The translations under genes were made by a program, and so were the position numbers. Shown here piece by piece: positions 1 through 6,831 of a DNA stretch of 64,000 nt (its first letter is position 1; every line of letters begins with the position of its first letter). The DNA comes from JANNRA01 sp031401035. Its GTDB lineage: Bacteria > Desulfobacterota > Binatia > HRBIN30 > CADEER01. The notes under the pieces were generated by a model. The model was not told the origin of the DNA. It saw nothing but the letters and a program-made list of their open reading frames with translations, and searched no databases. Location: positions 1 to 64,000 of the forward strand of contig JANNRA010000185.1 of assembly GCA_031401035.1 (NCBI GenBank), written 5' to 3'.

Positions 1-69
1 GCCCCCCCCCCCCCCACACGGACCAACTATGGCGCGCAGCGAGCATCTGCCGATTTACAAAGCCGCCGT

Positions 70-279
70 CCCTCGATACGGCCTGCGGCCTACTCGGGAC
101 AATCGGATTCTGCGCCCCCGCGACCCGCGCCCCCTGGTCCCGCGTACCCTGAGTAGGGAGCGGCAGCGACCGTATCGAAGGGGCGGCGCGCTGCTGCAGA
201 TCCGCCAGGCGGTGGAACAACTCAAGGTGCTGCTGCGCCTGGGCCTCCCTCGATACGCTCCCTCCGGTCGCTACTCGGG
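70..279. repeat. REP-like palindromic repeats, copies A-C
   Basis: Three copies of an imperfect palindrome whose ends read CCCTCGATACG and CTACTCGGG, with a variable GC-rich inner stem. Copy A is 70-98, copy B is inverted and slightly degenerate at 149-184, and copy C is 247-279, running into the 32-bp tandem repeat. Two more copies lie beyond the GIY-YIG gene. The conserved ends with interchangeable centres are typical of REP elements. Seen directly; the genome copy number is unknown. Confidence 0.7.
196..245 (+). pseudogene. possible fragment of an Avd-like four-helix-bundle gene
   Basis: The short stretch between repeat copies B and C translates to a helical piece containing RQAVEQLKVLLRLG. 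This resembles the third helix of Avd / four-helix-bundle proteins that accompany diversity-generating-type reverse transcriptases. Repeat sequence abuts both sides, so if real it is a scrap. Only about 17 residues support the resemblance, hence low confidence. An Avd-family HMM search of this peptide and of related loci would decide. Confidence 0.2.
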
Positions 280-388
280 ATAGTCGGGAAGCGAAGCGGT
301 CGCTACTCGGGATAGTCGGGAAGCGAATCGGTCGCTACTCGGGATAGTCGGGAATCGAATCGGTCGCCGCGAGGGATGGTCGGGAGTT
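265..388 (+). repeat. 32-bp tandem repeat, three units plus a decayed fourth
   Basis: Units begin with CGGTCGCTACTCGGGATAGT at 265, 297 and 329, each exactly 32 bp. A fourth, diverged unit starts at 361 and fades out just before the GIY-YIG start. The unit is the right half of the REP-like palindrome plus a GGGATAGTCGGGAA tail, so the array looks like local amplification of a REP end. There are no spacers, so this is not CRISPR. Confidence 0.8.
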
Positions 389-405
389 CAGTCCACCACG
401 GGTGA

Positions 406-711
406 ATGGCGCAGCCCTTCTTCGTCTACCTGTTGCAGTGTGCGGACGGGGCCTACTACGTGGGCCATACCGACGACCTCGAGCGCCGCGTCGGCGAGCA
501 TCAGATGGGTGGCAAGTGTCGCTTCACTTCCGTTCGACGCCCGGTGTCCCTGATCTGGCAGCAGGAAACGGCGACCCGCGAAGGTGCGAAGGCGATCGAG
601 TCCCAGATCAAGCGCTGGAGCCGCGCCAAGAAAGCCGCCCTCGCCCGCGGCGACTTTTCCGCCCTGCGCCACGCCGCCAAGAAGCACTTCCCACCCCGCA
701 GCCCTGATTAG
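406..711 (+). CDS. GIY-YIG nuclease family protein (UPF0213/YhbQ-like)
   Basis: A 101-residue protein that is almost entirely one GIY-YIG domain. The motif appears near the N-terminus as VYLLQCADGAYYVGHT, followed by the DLERRVGEHQ segment with the conserved arginine, and by the basic C-terminal helix IKRWSRAKKAALARGD typical of small stand-alone members. Family members are single-domain DNA endonucleases, mostly of unknown role. It starts at ATG 406 with no clear ribosome-binding site. REP-like palindromes flank it on both sides (70-388 and 770-845), which raises the question of whether nuclease and repeats belong together. No other domain or partner is adjacent. Confidence 0.85.
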   Translation: MAQPFFVYLLQCADGAYYVGHTDDLERRVGEHQMGGKCRFTSVRRPVSLIWQQETATREGAKAIESQIKRWSRAKKAALARGDFSALRHAAKKHFPPRSPD

Positions 712-727
712 CGGCCATGCCCCCACT

Positions 728-845
728 CGGATCCCCTCTCCGTATCCCCCTCCGGATCCCTCTCCGTATCCCCGAGTAGCCGCCGCAGGCGGCGTATCGA
801 GGGGCAGGCGCGCCCTCGATACCGGCGCTGCGCGCCCTACTCGGG
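728..845. repeat. REP-like copies D and E with a short tandem repeat
   Basis: Two copies of a 21-22 bp unit starting CGGATCCC and ending CCGTATCCCC lie at 728-749 and 753-773. Then come REP-like copy D (inverted, 770-804, inner stem GCCGCCGCAGGCGGC) and copy E (813-845). The set mirrors the repeat block on the other side of the GIY-YIG gene. Confidence 0.7.
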
Positions 846-863
846 CCTGTCGGAGTTGGAGCA

Positions 864-971
864 ATGGCGCTGCGCCTGCGCGAAGCCGAGGTGGAGCCGG
901 TGCCGGTCGCCGACGGCATCGACTTGGTCGGCTGGCGCACCTGGCGCCCTCGCCGCCGGCCGCGCCGTGCT
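864..971 (+). pseudogene. possible C-terminal scrap of a reverse transcriptase
   Basis: In this frame the DNA encodes a stretch containing PVPVADGIDLVGWRTWRPRR, which resembles the tail of retron/DGR-type reverse transcriptases: a basic segment, then DG-x-FLG(W/Y)R, then an arginine-rich run. No start, palm domain or YxDD motif is present, and the frame continues into low-complexity sequence. Together with the Avd-like scrap at 196-245 it suggests an eroded avd-RT locus invaded by repeats. The evidence is thin. Otherwise the 712-1146 interval holds only repeats and regulatory sequence. Confidence 0.2.
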
Positions 972-1110
972 GCGGGTCGCGCCTGGCCGCGCCGCAGCGC
1001 TGCTCGGCAGCCAGGGACCCCACGACCCGCGCCGCCAGCGCATCGATCCCAACGAGGGACTGGCGGCGGCCGTGTCCCGCAGTCAGCTCCTCGAGTAGCT
1101 GGACCTGATG

Positions 1111-1137
1111 CCGTAAGTAAGGAATCCGTACTTACGG
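1111..1137. promoter_or_regulatory. perfect dyad upstream of the AbrB-type gene (probable operator)
   Basis: CCGTAAGTA at 1111-1119 pairs with TACTTACGG at 1129-1137 around a 9-nt centre. The right arm runs into the ribosome-binding site GGAGGGA, ten bases before ATG 1147. AbrB/MazE-type proteins commonly bind such dyads in their own promoters, so autoregulation is the natural reading (inference). Confidence 0.6.
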
Positions 1138-1146
1138 AGGGAGCGA

Positions 1147-1401
1147 ATGATGCTTGCCAAGGTCACCGCGAGGAATCAGATCACGCTGCCGAAGAGCATC
1201 ATCGCGGCGATCGGCGCCACCGAGTACTTCGAGGTGGAGGCGCGGGACGGTCGCATCGTGCTCACCCCGGTTCGGATCCAGCGCGCCGATGCGGTGCGAG
1301 CGAAGCTCGCGGAGCTGAACCTGAGCGAACGGGATATCACCGCCGCCGTGGGGTGGGCGAGCCGGCCCGCCGCTCCGGCGGCCCGGCGCGCGAAGAAATG
1401 A
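1147..1401 (+). CDS. AbrB/MazE/SpoVT-family DNA-binding protein
   Basis: An 84-residue protein starting with two adjacent Met codons (1147, 1150) behind a good GGAGGGA site. Residues 1-45 form a swapped-hairpin AbrB domain: LAKVTARNQITLPKSI, then an acidic turn and GRIVLTPV. The C-terminal half is a helix followed by an Ala/Arg/Lys-rich tail. Members act as antitoxins or transition-state regulators. No toxin (PIN or MazF type) follows: the downstream gene is convergent and encodes a TolC-like protein. It is therefore an orphan, probably self-regulating through the dyad at 1111-1137. Confidence 0.85.
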   Translation: MMLAKVTARNQITLPKSIIAAIGATEYFEVEARDGRIVLTPVRIQRADAVRAKLAELNLSERDITAAVGWASRPAAPAARRAKK

Positions 1402-1443
1402 AGGGTGCGCCGCGCGCGGCGCTGACCGGCTCTGATCCGCCGG

Positions 1444-1469
1444 ACTCGCACCGCTGTTCGCGTGCGAGT
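1444..1469. terminator. hairpin between convergent abrB-like and tolC-like genes
   Basis: ACTCGCAC (1444-1451) and GTGCGAGT (1462-1469) form an 8-bp stem with a 10-nt loop, 42 nt after the AbrB-type stop and 45 nt past the TolC-like stop on the other strand. No T-tract follows, so termination efficiency is uncertain. Confidence 0.35.
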
Positions 1470-1514
1470 GCGGCGCCGTGAAGCCATCCTCTCCCGCAAA
1501 TCATGCCTGCGCGG

Positions 1515-3008
1515 CTATCCGCTCGGCATCGCGCCGGCGGCGTAGACGATGCGGGCGGCGGTGATGAGCAGTTCGGCCTTCGACAGGACGAGGGTGTAGC
1601 GGGCGTCGGCGAGGGCGCTCTCGGCGGTGAGCAGCTCGACGATGTCGCCGAGGCCCACCTGGTAGGACTTCAGCGTGCCGTCATACGCGTCCTGCGTAGC
1701 GTCCAGCAGCGCCTCTGCGAAGGTCAGCTTGCGTACCGCGGCGCGGTAGTCGTGGTAGGCGCGCCACACCTCGGCGATGGCGCCGAGCTGTGTGGCGGCG
1801 AGCTCCGCCGCCGCGCCGGCGCGCGCCGCCTCGGCCTCGCGCTCGGCGTTGCGGCGATCGAAGCCGGTGAACAGCTCCCAGCGGAAGGCGAACAGCGTGT
1901 CGTACACCGGCTCGTTGGCGGACAGGCCGCTCATGCCGGCGGCCGAGTAGTCGAGCGCCTGCTGGCCGTAGCGGCCGCGGAAGTCGAGTGTCGGGAAGTA
2001 GGCGGCCTGGGCGCGCGCCGCGGCGGCCTCGGCGGCGCGCAGTTGCGCCGCGCGCGCCGCCAGGTCGGGCCGGTCGCGCAGCGCCGCCGCGATCAGCGTC
2101 TCGACGGCGCCGTCGAGCTCGGGCGGCGCGGTCTGCGCGTCGAGCGGTTCGATGGCCAGCGGCCGATCGGCGGGCAGGCCGAGGGTCAGGGCGAGGTCGG
2201 CCTCGGCGTTGCGCACGTCGACGTGGGCGCTCTCGAGCTGGTAGTTGGCGCGCGCCTCGCTCTGCTTGGCGAGCAGCATCTCGGGCCGCGTCGCCAGACC
2301 GACGGCAAGGCGCGCGTCGGCCGCGGCGAGCACGGTGCGCGCCAGCGTCAGGTTGCTCGCGGCGGCGCGTTCGAGCCCGAGCGCGGCGTCGAGGCGGTAG
2401 TAGGCGCGCTGGACGGCGAAGACGACGTCCTGCAGGCGGCGGTTGAAGGTGAAGTTGGCGGCGATGAGGCGCTGGCGCGCCAGCTCGGCGCCCTGTGAGC
2501 GGCGGCCGAAGTCGAGCAGGGTGTAGGTCAGGCCGATGCCGGGCTCGGCGCTGCGCAGATGCACCGTCAGCGGCGCGTTGGGCACCTCCTCGAGGTCGCG
2601 GCGCGCCGGCGTCAGCGCCGCGTCGATGGCGAGGGTTGGATAGAAGGGCGCCAGCGAACGGCCGTAGCCTGCCGCCGCCTGGCGCGCTGCCTCCCAGGCG
2701 GCGCGCGTGTCGGGATTGTCGCGCAGGGCGACGTCGAGCAGGGCCGGCAGGTCGTAGCGCTCGGCCGTGTCGGGCAGGACCCGGGCGCCGGCCTGCCAGG
2801 CATCGGCGGGCGCGCGCAGCGCCTCGGCCGGCTCGCTCGGCTGCCAGGCCTGGTCGGCTGCCGGCGGCGCCAGCACCAGCGGATCGGCGGCCGGGCGCGG
2901 GTCGGGCGGCAGGCGCCAGACGCCGCAGCCGGCGAGCAGCGCGAGCGATGCCAGCAGCGCCGCGCGGCCTTTACTCGGGCCGACCGATCGTGTCTCTAGT
3001 GCCGCCAT
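1515..3008 (-). CDS. TolC/NodT-family outer-membrane efflux lipoprotein
   Basis: A 497-residue outer-membrane channel subunit. The N-terminus has a hydrophobic segment ending in the lipobox LLAGC, then two OEP repeats of long alanine-rich coiled-coil helices, e.g. YDLPALLDVALRDNPDTRAAWEAA and the second-half DLAARAAQLRAAEAAAARAQ. Such proteins trimerise and dock on HlyD adaptors, here surely the one encoded divergently at 3321. The annotated ATG at 3008 overlaps the possible DUF1656 start at 3007; a GTG at 2984 would give a tighter signal peptide. The family call is certain; the substrate is unknown. Confidence 0.93.
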   Translation of the reverse strand: MAALETRSVGPSKGRAALLASLALLAGCGVWRLPPDPRPAADPLVLAPPAADQAWQPSEPAEALRAPADAWQAGARVLPDTAERYDLPALLDVALRDNPDTRAAWEAARQAAAGYGRSLAPFYPTLAIDAALTPARRDLEEVPNAPLTVHLRSAEPGIGLTYTLLDFGRRSQGAELARQRLIAANFTFNRRLQDVVFAVQRAYYRLDAALGLERAAASNLTLARTVLAAADARLAVGLATRPEMLLAKQSEARANYQLESAHVDVRNAEADLALTLGLPADRPLAIEPLDAQTAPPELDGAVETLIAAALRDRPDLAARAAQLRAAEAAAARAQAAYFPTLDFRGRYGQQALDYSAAGMSGLSANEPVYDTLFAFRWELFTGFDRRNAEREAEAARAGAAAELAATQLGAIAEVWRAYHDYRAAVRKLTFAEALLDATQDAYDGTLKSYQVGLGDIVELLTAESALADARYTLVLSKAELLITAARIVYAAGAMPSG

Positions 3009-3312
3009 GCTGGTCGAGACGGTGCCGTCGCATCGCGCGACGCGGAGCCGTGCATATACGAAGCACGTCGGGCGTCCAATCGGCGCGCTGGCGCTGGCCC
3101 TGCCGGACTACGATCCGGTCTTCGACATCGAGGGCGCCTTCTTCCCCGCCTGGATGCTGTGCCTGCTGGTCGGCATCCTCGGCGCCACCGCCCTGCGGCT
3201 GCTGCTGGCGCGCCTGGGCCTCGAGCCGCACCTGGGTCCGTTGCCGCTCATTTACTCCTGCCTGGTCCTGCTGGTCGGCATGAGCACCTGGTTGTTGTTC
3301 TTCGGCGTCTGA
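3007..3312 (+). CDS. DUF1656 small inner-membrane protein (AaeX-like)
   Basis: The conserved part is the last 75 residues: a FDIEGAFFPAWMLC opening followed by two hydrophobic helices, ending WLLFFGV. DUF1656 proteins are 60-80 residues and are encoded just ahead of HlyD and FUSC genes in aae/ydh-type efflux operons, as here. The start is unclear: ATG 3007 gives 101 residues but overlaps the divergent gene's start, and no good ATG/GTG lies closer to the conserved domain, so a CTG near 3094-3100 cannot be excluded. Its function in the family is unknown; it is followed after 8 nt by the adaptor gene. Confidence 0.8.
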   Translation: MLVETVPSHRATRSRAYTKHVGRPIGALALALPDYDPVFDIEGAFFPAWMLCLLVGILGATALRLLLARLGLEPHLGPLPLIYSCLVLLVGMSTWLLFFGV

Positions 3313-3320
3313 GGGGCGGG

Positions 3321-4343
3321 GTGGCGGACGCGCGCGACAGCCGGACTCTGCGCCTGATCGGCGGCGCGCTCGGGCTGGCCATCGTCGTCGCGACGGCGGT
3401 GACCGGTGTCTCCGTCTACCGCGCCGTCTACCGGCACCCGCGCACCGACGACGCCTATGTGCGCGCCAACACCATCGGCATCGCGCCGCACGTCGGCGGC
3501 CCGATCGTCGCGCTGCCGATCGTCGACAACCAGCGCGTCAGCCAGGGCGAGCTGCTGTTCGTCATCGACCCGCGCCCGTACCAGGTGGCGCTCGACCAGG
3601 CGCGCGCGCAGTTGGCGCTGACGAACCTGGAGATCCGCGGCTACGAGGCTGCCGTCGCGGCGGCGCAGGCGAACCTGGCCGAGCGCCAGGCGGAGGCCGA
3701 CTACGCGGGCGATTACCTGCGCCGCGTCGAGCCGCTGCTCGACGGCCAGTTCGTCACCCGCGATCGCGTCGAGGAGGCGCGCGCGAAAGCGCGCACGGCG
3801 CGAGCGGCGCTCGACCGCGCCGGCTCGGAGCTGCGCCGCGCCGGTGATCTGCTCGGTCAGCTCGGCGACGTCAACGCCCGCCGCCAGGCGGCCCAGGCGG
3901 CGGTCGACGACGCCGAACTCAACGTCCAGTACTGCACGGTGCAGGCGCCCTTCGACGCCTACGTCACCAACCTCAACCTCGCCGTCGGCCAGTACGCGAG
4001 CGAGGGCGAGGAGGTGTTCGCGCTGGTCGACGACCGGCAGTGGTACGTGATGGCCAATTTCCGCGAGTCGTTCCTGCCCCACATCGCCCCCGGCATGGAG
4101 GTGGAGGTCTACCTGATCAGCTATCCGGCGCGCCGCTTCCGCGGCCGCGTGCAGGGCATCGGCTGGGCGCTGCATCAGCAGAACGGCGCCACCGTCGGCG
4201 TCCTGCCGGCGGTCGATCCGACCCTCAACTGGGTGCGCCTGGCGCAGCGCTTCCCGGTCCGCATCGCGCTCGAGGAGCGCGACCCCGCCTTCCCGTTCCG
4301 CATGGGCCAGACCGCCGTCGTCACCGTGCGCGGCGCGCGCTGA
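3321..4343 (+). CDS. HlyD-family periplasmic adaptor (membrane fusion) protein
   Basis: 340 residues from GTG 3321, preceded by GAGGGGCGGG. One N-terminal transmembrane helix (LIGGALGLAIVVATAVTGVSVY) is followed by the lipoyl half-motif around TDDAYVRANTIGIAPHVGGPI, an alpha-hairpin coiled coil rich in Ala/Glu (about residues 90-195), the second lipoyl half and a beta-barrel domain. The YVRA/HVGG features match EmrA/AaeA adaptors. It bridges the FUSC inner-membrane pump and the TolC-like channel encoded divergently. A longer open frame upstream of 3321 is out-of-frame overlap with DUF1656 and was not used. Confidence 0.93.
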   Translation: MADARDSRTLRLIGGALGLAIVVATAVTGVSVYRAVYRHPRTDDAYVRANTIGIAPHVGGPIVALPIVDNQRVSQGELLFVIDPRPYQVALDQARAQLALTNLEIRGYEAAVAAAQANLAERQAEADYAGDYLRRVEPLLDGQFVTRDRVEEARAKARTARAALDRAGSELRRAGDLLGQLGDVNARRQAAQAAVDDAELNVQYCTVQAPFDAYVTNLNLAVGQYASEGEEVFALVDDRQWYVMANFRESFLPHIAPGMEVEVYLISYPARRFRGRVQGIGWALHQQNGATVGVLPAVDPTLNWVRLAQRFPVRIALEERDPAFPFRMGQTAVVTVRGAR

Positions 4344-4359
4344 GCGGCGCCGCATCGCC

Positions 4360-6681
4360 GTGCCGTCGCCCGCGCCCCTGCTGCCCGCCTGGCTGCGCGC
4401 CGAGTTGGCGCCGACGCCGGGCCGCTGGCGGCAGGCGCTGGCCGCCACCGCCGCCTCGACCGTCGCGCTCGGCGTGACGCTGGCGCTGCAGTTCGGCAGC
4501 TTCCCCGCCCCGGTGTTGGGCCTCAAGGGGCTGATGCCGGGAATCGTCTGCACCTGGCCGTTGCTCGGCCTGCGGCTCGCCGCCATCGCCGCCGGCGCCT
4601 ACGGCGCGGTGCTGATCGGCGGGCTGGTCGTGCAGCTGCCGTGGCTGTTGGTGCCGACCTTCTTCGCCACCACGACGGCACTGATGTACCTGGTGCCGAT
4701 CCGCCAGAATCCGATCGCCGGTTACTGCGTGGCGTTGACCGTTTCGGCCGTGGTCTACACCGGCGTCTTCGCGCCGCGGGCGATGGGCGCGACGGCGCTG
4801 TCGCTCGGCGCCGGGTTCGCCATCGGCATCGTCGTCGCGACGCTCTTCGCCCGCCTGCGCGCCACCCCGTCGTCGGCGGAGCAGCTCGCCGACGCCCTGG
4901 GCGCCGCCTTCGCGCGTAGCGGCGCCGTCCTGCGCGACGCCGGGGCGCGCTTCCGGGCCGGCGTCGCGGCGCCGCTCGAGGCCGGCCCAGCGTTGTCGGC
5001 GATGACACGCCACCTGCAGCTGCTGTCGCTGGTGCGCATGGAAGCCCTCGACCCCGAGCTCGAGCGCGCCTGCGTTGCCCTCATCACCGCCGCCGAGCGC
5101 GCCGCGACCTACGTCAGCACCGTCGACCGCGTCAGCCGCCGGCCGCTCTCGGCGCCGCTGCGCGAACTGCTGGGCGACGAGATCGGAGCGCTGTTCGCGG
5201 CGCTCGAGTTCGGTCTGGCCGCGTTCGCGCGCGCCGCCCGGCAGCCCGCCGCCGTCGTCTCCGCGGCCGCGCCGGCGCTGCAGGCGGACTGGCCCGACTA
5301 CCTCGCGCTGGTCGACGCCTTGCACGCCCGGCAGCGCGCCCTGATCGCCGCCGGGCGCTTGCAGGGCCTGAGTCTCGACGACTCGACGGCGCTGCACGCC
5401 CTCGACCAGGCCCTCGGCGGTCTGGGCGACGTCTTGCACCTGCCGCCCGACGCCCTCGAGCACACGCCGGTGACGCCGGGCCCGCAGGCGCCGCGCCGCC
5501 TGGTGCTGCCGCCGTTCGACCGCTACGCGGCGCAGTTCGCCGCCAAGATCGGCCTCGCCTGTACGCTGGCGCTGCTCGTCGGTGTCGCTTCGCACCAGCA
5601 GGCCATGGAGACGGTGGTTCTCAACCCACTGATCCTGGCACAGGGCAGTTACGGCGCCACCATCCGCCAGACCTGGCTGCGCTTCGCCGGCGTCCTAGCC
5701 GGCGGCGCCGCCGCGGTGCTGACGATGATCGCCGTGATGCCCAACACCGGTGACGTCACCGTCTGGCTGGTGGTCTTTTTCGCCGTCGTCCTGCCGTGCA
5801 TCTACGTCGCCCTCGGCACGCCGCGGCTGTCCTATCTCGGTTTGCAGACGGCGATCACCTTCATGATCGTCATCGTCGCCGACGGCCCGACGGTGGACGT
5901 CGGCGAGGCCCTATGGCGCCTCTGCGGCACCGTCGTCGGCGCGGCGCTGCTGTTCGGCGTCTTCGCCGTCGTCGCCCCGGACTACGCCGGCCGCCAGATC
6001 GTCAGCCGTCTCAGCGACCTGCTGCGCCTGCTGCTGAGTATGGGGCCGGAACCGGGGCGGCCGCTGGCGGCGGTGGCGCGGCTGCGCGTCGTCAACGACC
6101 AGGTGACCGCCGGTCTCGCCGACCTGCTGCGCCTGGCCGTCGAGGCGGAGTACGAAGGCGCGGCGAGCGGCGTGCGCGCCGCCGCGGTGGTCGAGGCCGC
6201 CGGCATCCTGCGCCGCATCACGCACCGCTACGGATTGATGCGCCACGGCCGCCGCGCGGCGCCGTATCCGCCGTTGCCGTCGGCGCTGGCGACGGCGCGC
6301 GACGGACTTGAAATGGTCCTGCGGCGTCGCCTGGCGCGCCTGGCGGAGATCGTCGCGGCGCGGCACCACCGCGCCCGCACCGACTCGCGCCGCCACCGCC
6401 GTGCCTGCGACGCGGCGCGGCGGCTGGCGGCGTCGCCGCCGCCCGACCTGCAGCCGCTCCTCGCCGCCTACCTGGCCGGTATCGAGGCCCTGCGCGCGTC
6501 CGGATTCCGTGGCTGGGAGCCGGCGACGATCGAATCGCTGATGGCCGAGGTCGGCCACCTGCGCCGCATCGCCGAGCTGACGCCCAAGCTCGATGCCGCC
6601 CTGCTCGACCTGCTCCAGCTCGACGCGCGGCCACCAGCGGCCGTGCTGCCCCTCGGCGTCCCGGTCGCGGCGGCGCCATGA
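4360..6681 (+). CDS. FUSC-family transporter (AaeB-like aromatic acid/biocide exporter)
   Basis: 773 residues from GTG 4360, 16 nt after the adaptor stop. It has two six-helix membrane blocks (about residues 25-165 and 385-530), each followed by a large soluble alpha-helical domain, the standard FUSC duplication. The second membrane block includes the GSYGATIRQTWLRFAGVLAG signature. AaeB-type proteins export aromatic carboxylic acids, and others confer fusaric acid resistance. With DUF1656, HlyD and the TolC-like channel this forms a complete envelope-spanning pump. No adjacent LysR regulator of the aaeR kind is present; the substrate cannot be read from the sequence. Confidence 0.93.
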   Translation: MPSPAPLLPAWLRAELAPTPGRWRQALAATAASTVALGVTLALQFGSFPAPVLGLKGLMPGIVCTWPLLGLRLAAIAAGAYGAVLIGGLVVQLPWLLVPTFFATTTALMYLVPIRQNPIAGYCVALTVSAVVYTGVFAPRAMGATALSLGAGFAIGIVVATLFARLRATPSSAEQLADALGAAFARSGAVLRDAGARFRAGVAAPLEAGPALSAMTRHLQLLSLVRMEALDPELERACVALITAAERAATYVSTVDRVSRRPLSAPLRELLGDEIGALFAALEFGLAAFARAARQPAAVVSAAAPALQADWPDYLALVDALHARQRALIAAGRLQGLSLDDSTALHALDQALGGLGDVLHLPPDALEHTPVTPGPQAPRRLVLPPFDRYAAQFAAKIGLACTLALLVGVASHQQAMETVVLNPLILAQGSYGATIRQTWLRFAGVLAGGAAAVLTMIAVMPNTGDVTVWLVVFFAVVLPCIYVALGTPRLSYLGLQTAITFMIVIVADGPTVDVGEALWRLCGTVVGAALLFGVFAVVAPDYAGRQIVSRLSDLLRLLLSMGPEPGRPLAAVARLRVVNDQVTAGLADLLRLAVEAEYEGAASGVRAAAVVEAAGILRRITHRYGLMRHGRRAAPYPPLPSALATARDGLEMVLRRRLARLAEIVAARHHRARTDSRRHRRACDAARRLAASPPPDLQPLLAAYLAGIEALRASGFRGWEPATIESLMAEVGHLRRIAELTPKLDAALLDLLQLDARPPAAVLPLGVPVAAAP

Positions 6682-6831
6682 CGGCTGCACAATGACGGCT
6701 GCTTGACCATCCCGGGCAGAGCGTTGCCTACTGTCGGGCAGTTCAGGGGGGAATCGTGAGCACGACTCGCTGCGCGCGGCGGGGCGGTGCGCTCAGGAAC
6801 TCGCCTGGCAACCATCGCGAGGGATACGAGC

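Noticed and set aside
29..283. 84-residue open frame at the window start
   Set aside because: It runs through REP-like repeat copies A-C, is arginine/proline-rich and has no ribosome site or domain; only the short Avd-like piece at 196-245 was worth noting.
265..388. Regular 32-bp repeats resembling a CRISPR array
   Set aside because: The units are contiguous with no spacers, and no cas genes are present.
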